Of a stretch of DNA of 64,000 nt, positions 1-11,512 are shown piece after piece. The stretch is from Ulva prolifera (taxonomy: Eukaryota; Chlorophyta; Ulvophyceae; Ulvales; Ulvaceae), in NCBI GenBank assembly GCA_023078555.1, contig CM041200.1, forward strand, positions 4,182,936 through 4,246,935, read 5' to 3'. The notes below the pieces were generated by a model that did no database searches, was not told the origin of the DNA, and worked only from the letters and a program-made list of their open reading frames with translations. Position numbers and translations under genes: made by a program. Each line of letters begins with the position of its first letter. Positions within the stretch are counted from its first letter, which is position 1.

Positions 1-1028
1 GAAGGATGGGCTGAATATGGGCCACAGCGGGCACCGACTGCAATCACTGGCAAGCTGAAGGTGGCACGAATGCAACTTGCGGCCAGTGATCGAACTGCCC
101 TGCTCCAAAAGCTCAACTGGAGGCATGCCGGCTGTGCTATATCTTGGGGAGGGTGGCCAACAAGAAGAAGACTGGTCAGACTGGAATTAGTCATTAGCAG
201 CACAACCGCTCATCTCTGCTGTCAGGGGCAGTTCCACTGGGAACCATGCTTACCCTGGCACCAGTCAGCAGAGGAGGACAGTCAGCATGATGCAAGACAA
301 GGTGTGTCATGGACAACAATGCTGCAGTGGCTGTGGACACTTTGTGCAGCAGAGGCCAGGCCATGACTGTGCTGAGCAGTCATAATTCTTTCACAGCCTG
401 CACAGCTGCATTCCCCATGTGAAGATGTGTCACATGACACCAACCCCAACAGACTGCCTGCCAGCCAGGACAGGGCAGCACCCGCCTGATGCTGCCTTCC
501 AGGCATGATCTGATGGGAGGGCCGAGCACCCAAGCTCATATGCATGCCGAGGTAAGCCAACACATATATGCATGCAGCCAAGGTCACCTTACCCAACCAT
601 CACCATGCAAGCCCGGACCCAGCAGCAGTGGAAGCTGTTGCCTGCACAATCTACCCTGTGTGCGCAGGAGCTAGGGCACATCTGCCATGTAATGGCAGGC
701 AGTACTAGCCACCTGCCCTCAGGACAGAGCAGCATGGTAATTGTACATGATGCACAGGCTAACCCCAGATGCAGCTGCCACATCACTGATGTTGAGCCAG
801 CCACTGCAGAGCCCCACTGCCCTCCAGGCTGTACCAGGCTGGTCCACTCACCTCAACCCAGTGCCCTCCGGACCACACATGCATATATACGCACATGCAC
901 AGACTATTACTCCCCACACATCCCATCAGAGCTAAGCAGGTTCCAAGCAGACAGTCGCCCCAGGTGACTCACACACTCCAGACACCTGTGGGAAAGGAGA
1001 ATTGGCCGCAAGGGGGGAGGGCCCGCAC
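1..1028. other. Unresolved 3' side of the GT2 locus
   Basis: The glycosyltransferase gene on the minus strand should continue here, because its last readable exon ends in a splice donor at 1028-1027. I searched both strands for the expected third catalytic Asp (TED-type) and the QXXRW motif and found neither. The stretch is rich in short CA/TG and GCATGC-type words and looks like intron. The rest of the gene probably lies beyond position 1. Confidence 0.4.
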
Positions 1029-2454
1029 CGGTGATGAAGCAGCAGCCGGCGCCGAAGTAGTACGGCATCAGGCGGAACATGAAGTTGGTGTTGCTGTTGT
1101 CGAAGAAGTCCGGGTGGATCGTGTTATGGAAGCTCTGTGGGGTGAGGCACACGGCGACGGCCTTGTCGAGCAGCACCGCGCAGGTCTTCTGGAAGAACGG
1201 CGGCCGCACGAGGTGGTCGCAGTCCATGACCGCAATCACGTCCTTCCAGCTCACCTCGTCCGAGTGCGACACGTGCGGGTAGATCTTGTTCAGAATCACG
1301 TGGTTCAGGTTTGCGCTCTTGCCGTTCAGCTGCGCCTTCCGCCGCAGCCGGTCCCCGACGTACACCACGCTGTGGCCTGAGCAGCACGCGCCCCGTCGTA
1401 TTCCAGTCTCGTGAAATCAAAAAAAATGTCAGGCAGAATGCCGCATGTATGGTTGGTACGCATGCATGCAGAGGGGGGAGGGGGCGGACCCTGCGCGCGC
1501 ATGCGTTCGACAAAGGCGCGCTTGCCGGCACCCTCGGGGCGGTCGTGGCCGTCGTCGGCGACCCAGATGACGCGCTCCGCGTACACCGGCAGCGTCGAGT
1601 CGAGGAGGTGCTGCACGCAGCGCTCGACGGTCGCCGGGGGCTCCGAGTATGTGCACACGATGACGTGGATGCGCTGCAGGAGGCCCTTCTCTTGCACCAC
1701 CTGCACGCCAAGCCCCGCCGGTCGCGCCGCCCCGGCACCGTGCGAGAGGGACCGCCCGCCCACGCGGCTGTCACGCATAGGCAGACGCACCCGCCTGCTG
1801 CCGCGCATGCATGACTGGCAGCAAGGGCGGCGAGGACTGTCGGCATGCCAGCCGTGGCGAAGCGGACGGTGACGTTGCTGGAGCCGGGGCTGGGGTGTGT
1901 GGAAGAAGGAAGCGCGTGTGAACGCAGAGACGGTCGACACCGTTGGCGCGGGGTGTGGCCGGAGGTGGGGGAGGGAGTACCGGCTGGGGATGGGGGCACA
2001 CCTGCTTCATGCGCTCGACGTTCGTGTCGGTCATCTTGCCAAAGCGCGTGCGCTGCCGGGTGAACATCTGCTGGCCGAGGTGGGTGAGCAGGAAGCCACC
2101 AAACTCGGCAACGAGGACGATTGAGCTGTAGATGATGGCGCTGTTGTTCTGGCGGTTGACGTTCCTGATCTGCTCTGGAGATGCATCTGCTGTCATGCCA
2201 ACTTTGACTCGGCCAGTGACAATGTACACCACACGAACGGCAAAATAGGCGACCGAGAATAGCACGGAGAAGGCGAATAGCCAGCGGAATGTGCGATCCT
2301 GCTGATAGATGGTTTTTGAGAGATAGTGTGGGACAGCCTTGCCAGGCTTACGAGCCGGCCCAGCGTCGCCTGCTGTGTTGTGCATGTCGGTGGCTTGCGG
2401 GGTATCATACTCAGCAGCGATGGCTTCGTTGCTGCCTTTCTTCAACTGTGACAT
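1029..2454 (-). CDS. GT2 / cellulose-synthase-like glycosyltransferase, 5' part
   Basis: Membrane glycosyltransferase of family 2 that would transfer a sugar from a nucleotide sugar to a growing polysaccharide. Exons (minus): 2454-2002, 1814-1490, 1376-1029, joined in frame with matching phases; the acceptor of exon 2 is the least certain. The N-terminal exon has two hydrophobic segments (starting WLFAFSVLFSVAYF and AIIYSSIVLVAEFGG) in a cytosol-facing Ser/Thr/charged context. The second exon opens the GT-A fold (IHVIVCTYSEP) and carries the first acidic motif VADDGHD. The third has the DXD-type motif VMDCDH followed by a Q-FHN--HPDFFDN segment and GAGCCFITG, typical of cellulose-synthase/GT2 proteins. 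The ATG at 2454 (MSQLKKGS) was chosen because it starts the conserved open frame. The TED and QXXRW parts are missing from the window, so the gene is partial and its product polysaccharide cannot be told. Confidence 0.8.
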
Positions 2455-4273
2455 CGAAATGTCCGTAAGATTATGGGTAAGATCTGCATAGCTTGCTCTA
2501 CTTAGACTGGGACGACGGCGCCCTATCCAGACGATAGGATCGTGTGTGGTCGGGCGCAAAGGCGTGCTGAATGGCAAGCACAAACATTTACGTAAAGCGT
2601 ATAGTGGGCCCTTCTGGTACTTTGTAGACATAACACGTAACCATAAAGGCCTGTTGCCGTTGACGACGGACGCTACTTGCCCCATGCCCGTGGGAGGACT
2701 CGCAGGGCAACTGATGTGCAAGATGTTCACAAAACAGATTCATTCCAGCTAGCGATAGCGTCGATGACATTCAAGTGCGAAAGAGTTTACTGGGCATACC
2801 CAGAAACTCCTGGTGCTCCCTGTCATCGGGGAGGTGGTCGGTGTCCATTGCTAGCTTGACCGAGAACGCTTCCGCGCACGAGCTTTGGACGGCCTAGACA
2901 ACGGATCAACATTCGCATGCCCTGAAAAGCAGCAAAACTCCCTTACTCCCTGCCAATAGCTGCACATGTGGGAACTATAGGAAGATGAAGCGGATACAGC
3001 GGGTTTAATTCTGCCGCTCCTGCTCACTAATAATTTGCGCATTGGTAGGCATCCTGATCAGCCATTCAAGCGCAACTTCGGAAACAAACATCGTTTGGAG
3101 CATGCTCGATGGCGCACCAGACGGCCATCAACTCGAAGCCTTCTGCGCTGGAGCCTGCAACTGCAGCCCACGGCAACTGAGCGCCCGTACGTGACTGGCG
3201 TCCTGCGCGGCCTAAGATGCACACGAACAGGCTCTGAACTGTTGAAAGAACATACGTAGAGCCTCTATCCGGTATGCGATGAATTTACCCGGCACAGCGA
3301 AGTGGAGGGCTTTGCTTACAGATGCAATCCACGGCTCCTTGGTGCCTTACGCCCAGCGACTGCTGACTTTCGATGACCTCGCTGAATGGTGCTCTTTACG
3401 GCCCAAAGACTGACCGACGCATGCAGGACTGCACCGGCAGTAACCTGTCTGTTGCAAGCTTGGGCTACGGGGAAAAAATGCCACGACGCCATGCATGGCT
3501 TGCCCGCAACAGGTGGTGAAAGCGCGTGGCGCAGATGGCCGGACGCGATTCGACCTGTCGCTTGATCTACTCACGTGCTATGCCATGCACTCTCCTGAGT
3601 AATTCCAGGTCATTAACTGTACATTCCTCGCGACCGACTAACGGTGCGAGAGTCGTCCCATGTCGAAGCGGAGTGTGTTCGATGTACGTAGGACGCCATG
3701 GCGCCTGCTTTCTACACCATGGTGCACCACTTTTGCCTGCTTTCATGGATTCGGGGATCTGCTTGTGCTCGCCGCGGCACACCGCGGTTATGGCGCAAGG
3801 CATCATCGTCACATGCACGCCATGGTCAGTTGGTCGAATGTGAGCCTATAGCTGGGAGCCTAAAGCTTCGCAATGCAGCTGCCCGCGAGGCATGCCATGA
3901 CGGTGTATATACCACCTTGCCGTTCCTGAGCGTCGACAGGCAACGGTCGCGGGCCAGTTTTCTTGAAATGGCCGAATTTACATGGGGTACTTGTGTGTTC
4001 CGCTGCTGACAGCTTCAACCTGTGCCCGTTGAGAGTGCACGCAGCTCATCCCGGCAAGCACAACAGCAAGTGCTCCTGCAGTCCTATACAATACGCAGTG
4101 ACACGTGCAGAATGGCGTCGGTCTGGATGCTGATGTCGGCTGTTTTCCCGAGACCGCAAGCTGGCTCGCATCTCGCGGTCGTGAATTCAAGCGACAATTC
4201 GTTTGAGCAGCAGTTGACATGTGACGCAGCAAGGTATCAGAAAGGACACACTTCTGACATCTGTTGACAAGCT
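2455..4273. other. Intergenic region without recognisable gene
   Basis: About 1.8 kb between the 5' end of the glycosyltransferase gene and the 3' end of SAM50. Short open frames exist on both strands but none has coding-like composition, splice-compatible neighbours or a recognisable family. The part next to 2454 should hold the promoter of the glycosyltransferase gene. Confidence 0.5.
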
Positions 4274-7175
4274 TTACAAAAAGCGTGGCTGCACTGGTGT
4301 ATATGGTTCTGCAGCAAATCCAAACTGCAGCCCCTGCACAGTTTGATCTGAACCGAAGTGCTTCAAAACTTGCACATAGTTGAGCTCGAAGTATCCCCTG
4401 GACATGAAGGGGATTTTGATGCCCGCTCCGAATGTCAAGCGCCATTGGTTCCAGAATGTGTCTAGGCTTTGCGTAAGTGCCCTGTCCCCAGAAAGCATTG
4501 CAATGCTGCCGGTATCAGCAAAAGCATGCCCATGCACCCCAATTTTCTGCAGTGCATCCCCGGGAAGCGCAAAGTGTACCTGCAGCAGTGCACTGCAGTC
4601 AGTGCCAGGTCCTCAACCAGGAATCAGAGCAGCACTGACAACTTCCATGCAAATGCACGCATCGCAAGTGCATGTCACCACATTTGCACCTGGAGACATC
4701 AAATAAAGCGCTTGCAGCACAAGCAGACAGCCTGCCAACATTGTCAGAACATGCCACTGCGTCAGGGCAAGCTCCACTGTTAGGAATGCAGCACAGCCAC
4801 GGCCTGCTCTACGAAACACTTTCCCGGGCATTTGCAACTCCACCACAAGAATCAGACACCCATCTCGACACAGCCGTGCGGTCTCCCTACCTCCCTCCTA
4901 GAAATCGTGGCAAGTCACATTGTGCACACTCTGCAGCACCTCTAGTACACCTTGAAGCACCTCCAGAAGCAACTCCACCCCCGCCACGGCCACGCCGTAG
5001 CCTCACACAAGTGTTGCGAGGCAGCACCAGAACACACATGCACCGCGACCCACAAGCCACAAGGCATGCACATTCAGAGCGCTGCAGGCGGGGGTGCAAG
5101 AGGGGGCGCACCGAGGCGCGGACGCGCGCAAAGAGGTCCCCCCCGATGGCGTCGGTGCCGCCGTCGGCGGTAGTGCTTCCGGCCTCGGTGCGGCGCGCGG
5201 CGCGGTCGCCGACGCCCTTGAAGAGGAAGCCCCGCATCGACGCGATGCCGCCGAGGTGAAAGCGCTCTGAGAGCAGCGTCTCCTGCCGCTCCGCCAGGCA
5301 GCTCAGAATCGGGACGATGGCGCCTGCATGCGCTGTGGTCGCCTGTGACGATAGCACAGCTGAGGCCCGCCCGAGCTGGCAGTGCGGAGATGCCATGAGG
5401 TGCGACGCGTGCCGTGCTGTGACACGCACATATGCACACGTGCATGCGCTCGGAGCAGCTGCTGCGCCAGTTCTCTGAAGCTATGCATAAGAAGGCGCAA
5501 ACGATTACGGCTCAGCAGGCAGGGGCCCGCGACACAGTGTCTATGACTCCTGCTGATGGAACAAGCGCATGCGCTGTACGTGCCCCGGCGCCTAGCAATT
5601 ACGCCGCCAGTGTCCACAACTGAACCCCAGCTTCCGCCCCGCCCACGCACAGCTAGTGCCCACGGACGCCCAGTGAGCGAGACCGCAGACGGCTCCAGCG
5701 ATCAGGGCGCGCTGTAAGGCGCTTGCAGGTGCAGCTACGAGCGCAGAGGCTTGAGGCGGACCTGCGGCGAAGTCCACAACCAGGGCGCCGCTGCCGCTTA
5801 GTGGGGTGACGTGCTGTGCGTCGACCTGCCCCCGCACGTACTGCAGGCGGCTGTTATCGGGCGTCAGGCCGGCCACGGAGGCGTGGGCGCGTACCGCGTG
5901 GCCGCCGCACACGAGGCCGCGGCCGTCCCGCTCGCGGTTGTCCGAGATGTACTCGTAGTGGAGCGCGCTCCGGGCGTGGTCGCCGAGGTTGCGCCGCACC
6001 GCGTCTGACGCCAGGCGGCGGCTGGGGTCACTTAGTTGGAGCCAGCTGAGCTCGTACCCGACTCGGTGCCGGCCGTTGGACCTGCGCTCATCCACAGTCT
6101 GCTGCTGCGGCGGTGCATGGCTGCAGAGGTGAGGGACTGCCGGGGAGGACGGCATGCTGCTGAGCTGTTGCGGGACGTGGCCAGCCAGCATGTAGCGCGA
6201 GCGATTTGCCAGTGGCGGGACGGCAGTCTGGGCGGCTCAAGGCAGAGGGCTGCAGCTCAGTTCCCACGGGCAAACGCAATTGCTCTGGACCAGAGCTGAG
6301 CAGGAGCATTCATGGCGGCAGCAGACACCAGGGTGACAAGGGAGACACACGATAGGAGGTCAAAATTGGCGCCGCGGAGGATCTCATTGTAAGAAGACTC
6401 TCTGCGGCAGTCGTTATTGGACTGCTGGAGTGTCAGCTGAGAGTGCCAAGGGCGGCCGTAGACCCGAGGAAAACGTAGCTTGTAGGCAATCTCCTTGCCC
6501 AGGTCGTGACGAGAATGACCACCATACTGGAGCATGAAGTTATGATGGTCTGCTGCGCCAGACAGGTTTCGCAACCTGACGGCAGCTTGGGTGACGATAC
6601 GGGCATCTAGCGTCACCTGAGTGGATACATTGAATCCATAACTTGCTAATTCATCTGCTCTAAGAACGACGGCGCATGTCCCTGGCTGCCTCTGCAAGCG
6701 TGAGCATGCCTTCAGCAAGTATTCTGAAGCAGTGAGCTCTGTGAAGCCTTGGGCTCAGTAGCAGGCACCTGGCCACGGCAGGACACCCCTCACGTGCACA
6801 AACACTTCAGCAGAGTGCGTGAGGTCGTGCGATACTTGAACATCCTATGTGATCGTGCAGGTGCATCATCAACAACGGCCTCCCGGGGTCAACACGTACC
6901 GTGGGGGAAGGCGCGAGCTCAACATCGATCGTGCGGAAGACACCGAGCTCGTCTAGATTGCTCAATGCTTCCTCTGTTAATTTGAGAACCTCTTCCAGTG
7001 TCTCTGCCTCTCCTACAACTTTGAGCTCTTGCAACACCTTCTCCTGATTGGTTTTCAGGGATCTCGGGATCTCAATGTGATCAACACACAATGGCGACGG
7101 CTTAAGATCATCAAAAGGAGACTTTGCATCTTCCGAGTCGTCGGTCATATTGCCTGGGTGCGTGTCCGTCACCAA
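4274..7175 (-). CDS. SAM50: SAM50 / Omp85-family outer-membrane beta-barrel assembly protein
   Basis: Core subunit of the mitochondrial sorting and assembly machinery, which inserts beta-barrel proteins into the outer membrane. Five exons (minus): 7175-6900, 6691-6351, 6081-5762, 5323-5112, 4579-4274. They join in frame to 484 residues, close to the usual SAM50 length. Exon 1 gives an acidic N-terminus and a single POTRA domain (about residues 20-115). The rest is the Omp85 barrel, including the diagnostic loop RFHLGG-SMRGF near residue 335 and a C-terminal strand region (NYVQVLK...GLQFGFAAEP) that resembles the Omp85 end strand. A single POTRA favours mitochondrial SAM50 over plastid OEP80/TOC75, which usually have three; this is inference. 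The TAA stop overlaps a TGTAA poly(A)-like motif. An alternative start is the Met at residue 10. Confidence 0.9.
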
Positions 7176-7602
7176 CAGATGGGTCGCAGGTCAGGCAGAT
7201 CGCTGCGGACCCCTTACCCAGACCAGGACCTGTTCCGTAGCCTCGATGTGTCTGCGTTGTGATTCTCTGCCACCTCGCTACCGAGTGCTGCCATCCCCCC
7301 CCCGCCAGACAAGGCGCCCTTCGCCACGCCAGATTCTGTGCTCGAGCGGACGCATGCGCCTTGCTTGCTTGCGGTACAAGATACCTTCAGGCACTCGAGA
7401 AGCTATGTTTCTTGATGCTGAGGCCCAAAAGGGTCCCCGGCTGCTGCGTGAGACGATCGTGATGGGACATGCGTCTGGGGAGCCTGGTTGTCGACAATGC
7501 TAGCCGAGGCATGATGGCATTCGTGTCATGCACGCCCAGGCATTCCGCTGATACACGCACAGCTATGCTAGGCTACGTTTCAGTGAGTGGCATATACTCG
7601 GC
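7176..7602. promoter_or_regulatory. Divergent promoter region, SAM50 / ITPK
   Basis: 427 bp between the start codons of two divergently transcribed genes, so it should contain both promoters and 5' UTRs. A C-rich run lies near 7300. No TATA-like element is obvious. Confidence 0.5.
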
Positions 7603-9814
7603 ATGATTCTGGTGGATTCCAGGGCTGTCACTGCCGAAGTGCAAGCAGGTGTGTGTTGCAATCAGGTGCACTATCTACCGCTTGGCCAGGTTGGAGTTCT
7701 CATCGCAGTTTTCGCATGCAGCTCTATTGCCACTGCAATGCTGGGTGGGCAAGGTCGCCATATGGAAGCAAACATCGCATCAACCAGATCTCAATTTGGA
7801 CATCCCCACCTCTCAGCTAGTCACCATTGAAGCTGAGACACTGGACGCAGCGACGGAGAGCTTCACCCAGCATCATCAGGGACGAGTCGATCTAGTCATT
7901 GCTCACCGTGAGCACGCAGCCGCCTTCAGCCAAGGTGCTCTGGGAGTGGACGGGACAGAGAGCGAAGCGTTGCTGTATGCCAAGATCGTTCAGCACCTGA
8001 TCTTGTCCGTACGCACCCATGTCGACGGCACCTCCGCTGCTCCAGTGCTGCCTCACATGTCTGGATCAGACCACAGTCAGGCTGCAGCTGCAGCTTTCGA
8101 ACAGAGCGGCCTGTCTCCATGCGTACGGCAGTGACCTTTCTGCTGAGGCTCCAGGGATGACAGCATGCCCCTTGTAGTGCAGGCTCCGCTCCCCGGGCGT
8201 TATTGCTGTGGCAACCATGATGAAGCACAGCCGTGAAGAGGACCTCTGCCGCCGGGGCCTGCTGCACCTGCATCCTGTTGAGGGCGTGGTGTACTTTCCC
8301 CTGCGCCCAGGCACGCCTACGCAGCTGCAGCCTCCACACGAGGTGCTCCTGGTCAAGGCCACAGACTACTTGGACCGGCTGCAAGACCCGGAGGGGCGTC
8401 TCTCTGTGGCCGTGGCTGAGCCGGTGCAAGAGGTGCGGCCCTCTGGCGCCAGCCAGCTGCAGTGGCACGACGTTGAACAGCAGCCGACAGACTCAATCCC
8501 CAATCTCTGATCCAGAACATGAAGCACCGCACACACCACGTGCTCTCGCTTCACTGCGCGGATGATCTGGCGGATGAGCTGGATCCCACATGGGCAACCT
8601 GTCTCCCATCAGCCGCTGCGCACAGCAGACACCAGGATGAGGCTGCAGCTGTGTTGGGGTGATCGCTGACGCACGCTGGAAGAGCTGGCAGGGTTTGCAC
8701 CAGCTCGCACTACAGGCTGCATGCAGGCTATGGAAGCGGCACACGCGTCTGGCAAGGTGGTCCTGGACCCGCTGTCCGCCCTGGAGAACATCCTCGACCG
8801 CCGGACGCTGCGGCAGAAGCTTCCGGATCTGCTGCAGAGGACCGGGGGCCGGGTGTCGTGGTCGGAGGCCCTCGAGGTGAATGACGCCGCTGCGGCGGGG
8901 CAGCTGGCCGGGGCGATGCGGGCGATGCTGGAGGGCAGCGACGGCGTGCTGTGCAAGCCGTGTGTCGCGTGTGGCATTGCCGAGTCTCATGACATGTGCC
9001 TTGTGCGCACCACAGCTGGCCTGCCTCCGACGGTGCGCCCCCCTTCCCAACATCAGGAAGATTCCAACCAATGAGTTCTTTGTTTTTTCAGCAAGTTTTT
9101 TTCTGAGCTTGTAAAAACGGGGCTGTGAGGCCATTTGCCACCGTCCTGGCACTGTCAGATTGTCTGCATCGGTCAAGTTTCTTGTGTGATTACAGCTGAG
9201 GCAGCTGTGGTGACTGATCACTCATCGCACAGCTCCAGCAAATGACTGTGCGAACTCCTGTTGGGCTGCAAGGCGCGCAGTGCCGGTAGCGGTACAGCGG
9301 TGGCAGTGCTGTTGACTTCAGGAGTGATCAGGGTGGTCGCGCATGCATGCAGATGCCGGTGCACCCATTCATCGTGGAGAGTGTGCACAACCACTCCGGG
9401 GTAGTCTTCAAGTGCTACACCGTCAACAAGCAGACGTCTGTGCATGCCAAGCCCAGCCTCCCAGATGTCGAAAGGTCGAGACCAGGTGGGGAGCACGGCT
9501 CTGAGGAGGCTGCGCTGGGTTTCTGCCGCTTCCACAGCATCACAGACATGCCATGCGCCCCACAGGACCACCTCGATCCCTCCGTGATGGATTCAGGCCC
9601 AGTGCGGCAAGCTGCCGAGGATTGTTCACGGGTGCTGGCAGAGACGACTGGCCTGACTGTGTTTGGTTTCGACTTGGTCAAGCCCATCGAGATGGAGAAT
9701 TTCGTTCTGGTAGACGTGAATGCGTTCCCTTCGTTCAAAGGCATGCGCGGCGCCGCAGAGGCACTGCGTGGGCTAGTTGTGAAGTCCGTCAGGCACTCTG
9801 GCAGACGTATGTAA
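7603..9814 (+). CDS. Inositol-tetrakisphosphate 1-kinase (ITPK), plant ITPK4-like with N-terminal extension
   Basis: ATP-grasp kinase that phosphorylates inositol phosphates on the route to phytate and inositol pyrophosphates. Modelled exons: 7603-7648, 7722-8008, 8178-8432, 8727-9002, 9353-9814; phases are consistent and give 441 residues. The short first exon (MILVDSRAVTAEV) and the second exon match the extra N-terminal domain of land-plant ITPK4. The third exon (GVVYFPLRPG...LLVKATDYL) is the ITPK N-terminal lobe. VLDPLSALENILDR, CKPCVACGIAESHDM and FGFDLV...VLVDVNAFPSFKG are the central and catalytic ATP-grasp motifs, the last with the metal-binding Asp and Asn. About 15 residues expected between the fourth and fifth exons are absent from the model, so a micro-exon in 9003-9352 may be missing. 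Splice sites around 8008/8178 are the least certain. Confidence 0.85.
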
Positions 9815-10069
9815 CGGCGGCTGACAACTCAACAAACGGCGAGCACCAGATATGCAATGGCAGACATTTCCAGGCTACCTCAGCACGGCAGTGTTCAGAC
9901 GGATGCTGAATGCATTTACACAAAAACCTCAGATCTCTCGTTCCCACACAGTCTCGCAACATCCGCTCTTGAACTCACCCTCACAGCTCGCAGCTGGCAT
10001 CCCACAGCCATCGCACAAAGTGGCCACATCAGCCGTAAGCCACGTCGGCCGCTGCACGTCTATCCGCGT

Positions 10070-10250
10070 TCACTTCTCGTTGATGAACGCGGCAGCCGCC
10101 TGGGCTGCTTCAGCAGCCGCGGCGGCAGCCTCCGCCGCCGCAGCGGCTGCTGTCGCAGCCTCCCGTGCCGCCGCAGCTGCAGCGCTGGCAGCCGCGGCCG
10201 CGGCCTCCGCCACCGCCGCGGCGCCCCCGGCCTCGGCCGCAGCCGCAACG
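10070..10250 (-). repeat. GCN-rich low-complexity segment encoding poly-Ala tail
   Basis: Imperfect run of GCN codons interrupted by Glu, Ser, Arg, Thr and Gln codons at the 3' end of the GPAT reading frame. The mixture of GCA, GCG, GCC and GCT codons shows that it is not a simple recent trinucleotide expansion. Confidence 0.85.
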
Positions 10251-11512
10251 GTCACGCCCTCCGGCGCGCCCTGCTCGCTGTCCGTCTCGCCCTCCGCCTC
10301 CTCACTAGCCCACGGCTGCGTGAAGTACGCCGGGGCGGCTGCGGGGTCCTTCACCGCAGCGTCTAGCTCCTTGTACAGCTCACACACAGCCTTGTATGTC
10401 GCCTGAACGACTGCCGCCGTCGTCTCCTCTCGGGTCGAGGCGCCCGCGGTGAGCGCCTCGACGTCGAGCTCCTCCCCGACAGAGATCCCGACGCCTGTGA
10501 AGTTGACCATGCGGCGCTCCCCGAGGCCCTTCTCGATGGTCTTGGGTGGGGGCATCAGCGGGGCGCTGTACATGGCGAAGGGGTACAGGTGTGTTGTTCT
10601 CTTGGCGCGCTTCTCAGCCTTCGCTGCGAGTGCACGCATGAGCTCCACGGCGCTGGGATCGAACTTGGCTGGCACGTACACGCCGTCGTCCCCGGGGCGG
10701 TCCCGGCCGCCTGCGGGGGCGATCCACAGGAGGCTGCCGCCGGCGGCGAGCGCCTCGCCCATAGCGCCGAGAGTTCGGCGGTTCATCGCGGACTTCTCGG
10801 CCTTGGTCTCCGGGTCGTCTTCCATGTGGCGCTTGGAGTGGACACAGAAGAGGTTGCGTCCCATGGAGAAGGGGACGCAGAGGGGATCCGACACGACTCG
10901 GTCACCAGCGACATAAAAGACGCTCTTGGCGAGCCTGGGGTGGGTGTTGATGAGCATGTGCGCCCAGATGCCTGGATCAGCCTCGGACTGATGGTTCGCC
11001 AGGATGATGACGTTCTCCCCCGCTTCTAGCTGCTTTTCGATCTCATCGAACCTCTCCCTGTGCCCGAGGTAGGACTTGGTGAAGTCAATCAGAGAACCGA
11101 CGTACTTCTGACCGAACTCGAAGTAATCATAAGGCTCTGTGATGGCCTCGTGGCGGGATGGGAACTTGTATGGGTTGGTGAACTGATTGATCACAGTGTC
11201 AGCGATGCTGGCCTGTACTTCTGACACCAGCTTCATGTCGTGCGTGGGTAAATCCGCTGAGAGCAGGGCAACTTTGTAGTTGTTGAAGAAGTCCATCCAT
11301 AAGGGAACCAACTGCTTGGGGATGCGGCTGCTCTCGACCTCCTTGTTCAGCGCTGCCATGAACGACTCTTCGGAGTCCACCTCGAGGAACGCATTGGGCA
11401 CGCCCGCGCTCGGAATCGCAAAGCAAACCGGAATGCTCTTTCGCACAAGGGGCCACAAGCGATGCGGCACTCGCACTCGCACAGGGCCGCAGCTGGGGCG
11501 CATGATGCTCAT
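10070..11512 (-). CDS. GPAT: Plastid glycerol-3-phosphate acyltransferase (ATS1 type) with Ala-rich tail
   Basis: Soluble stromal GPAT that acylates glycerol 3-phosphate at sn-1, the first step of the prokaryotic glycerolipid pathway. Single-exon frame of 480 residues from the ATG at 11512. The N-terminus (MSIMRPSCGPVRVRVPH) is basic and Ser/Arg-rich, fitting a plastid transit peptide. Conserved blocks in order: FYNPY-like NQFTNPYKFPSRHEAI, the acyltransferase motif NHQSEADP (HX4D), GDRVVSDPLCVPFSMGRNL, WIAPAGGRDRP and LYPFAMYSAPLMPP. The family normally ends shortly after the block ISVGEELDVE. Here about 100 residues follow, first acidic (EEAEGETDSEQG) and then about 58 residues that are mostly Ala with scattered Glu/Arg/Gln. 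The tail is in the same uninterrupted frame, so it is not a splice artefact of the model. An extra 5' exon cannot be excluded. Confidence 0.92.
   Translation of the reverse strand: MSIMRPSCGPVRVRVPHRLWPLVRKSIPVCFAIPSAGVPNAFLEVDSEESFMAALNKEVESSRIPKQLVPLWMDFFNNYKVALLSADLPTHDMKLVSEVQASIADTVINQFTNPYKFPSRHEAITEPYDYFEFGQKYVGSLIDFTKSYLGHRERFDEIEKQLEAGENVIILANHQSEADPGIWAHMLINTHPRLAKSVFYVAGDRVVSDPLCVPFSMGRNLFCVHSKRHMEDDPETKAEKSAMNRRTLGAMGEALAAGGSLLWIAPAGGRDRPGDDGVYVPAKFDPSAVELMRALAAKAEKRAKRTTHLYPFAMYSAPLMPPPKTIEKGLGERRMVNFTGVGISVGEELDVEALTAGASTREETTAAVVQATYKAVCELYKELDAAVKDPAAAPAYFTQPWASEEAEGETDSEQGAPEGVTVAAAAEAGGAAAVAEAAAAAASAAAAAAREAATAAAAAAEAAAAAAEAAQAAAAFINEK

Noticed and set aside
9852-10406. Plus-strand Ala/Ser-rich open frame opposite the GPAT tail
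   Set aside because: It is the complement of the GCN-rich tail and the conserved frame is on the minus strand.
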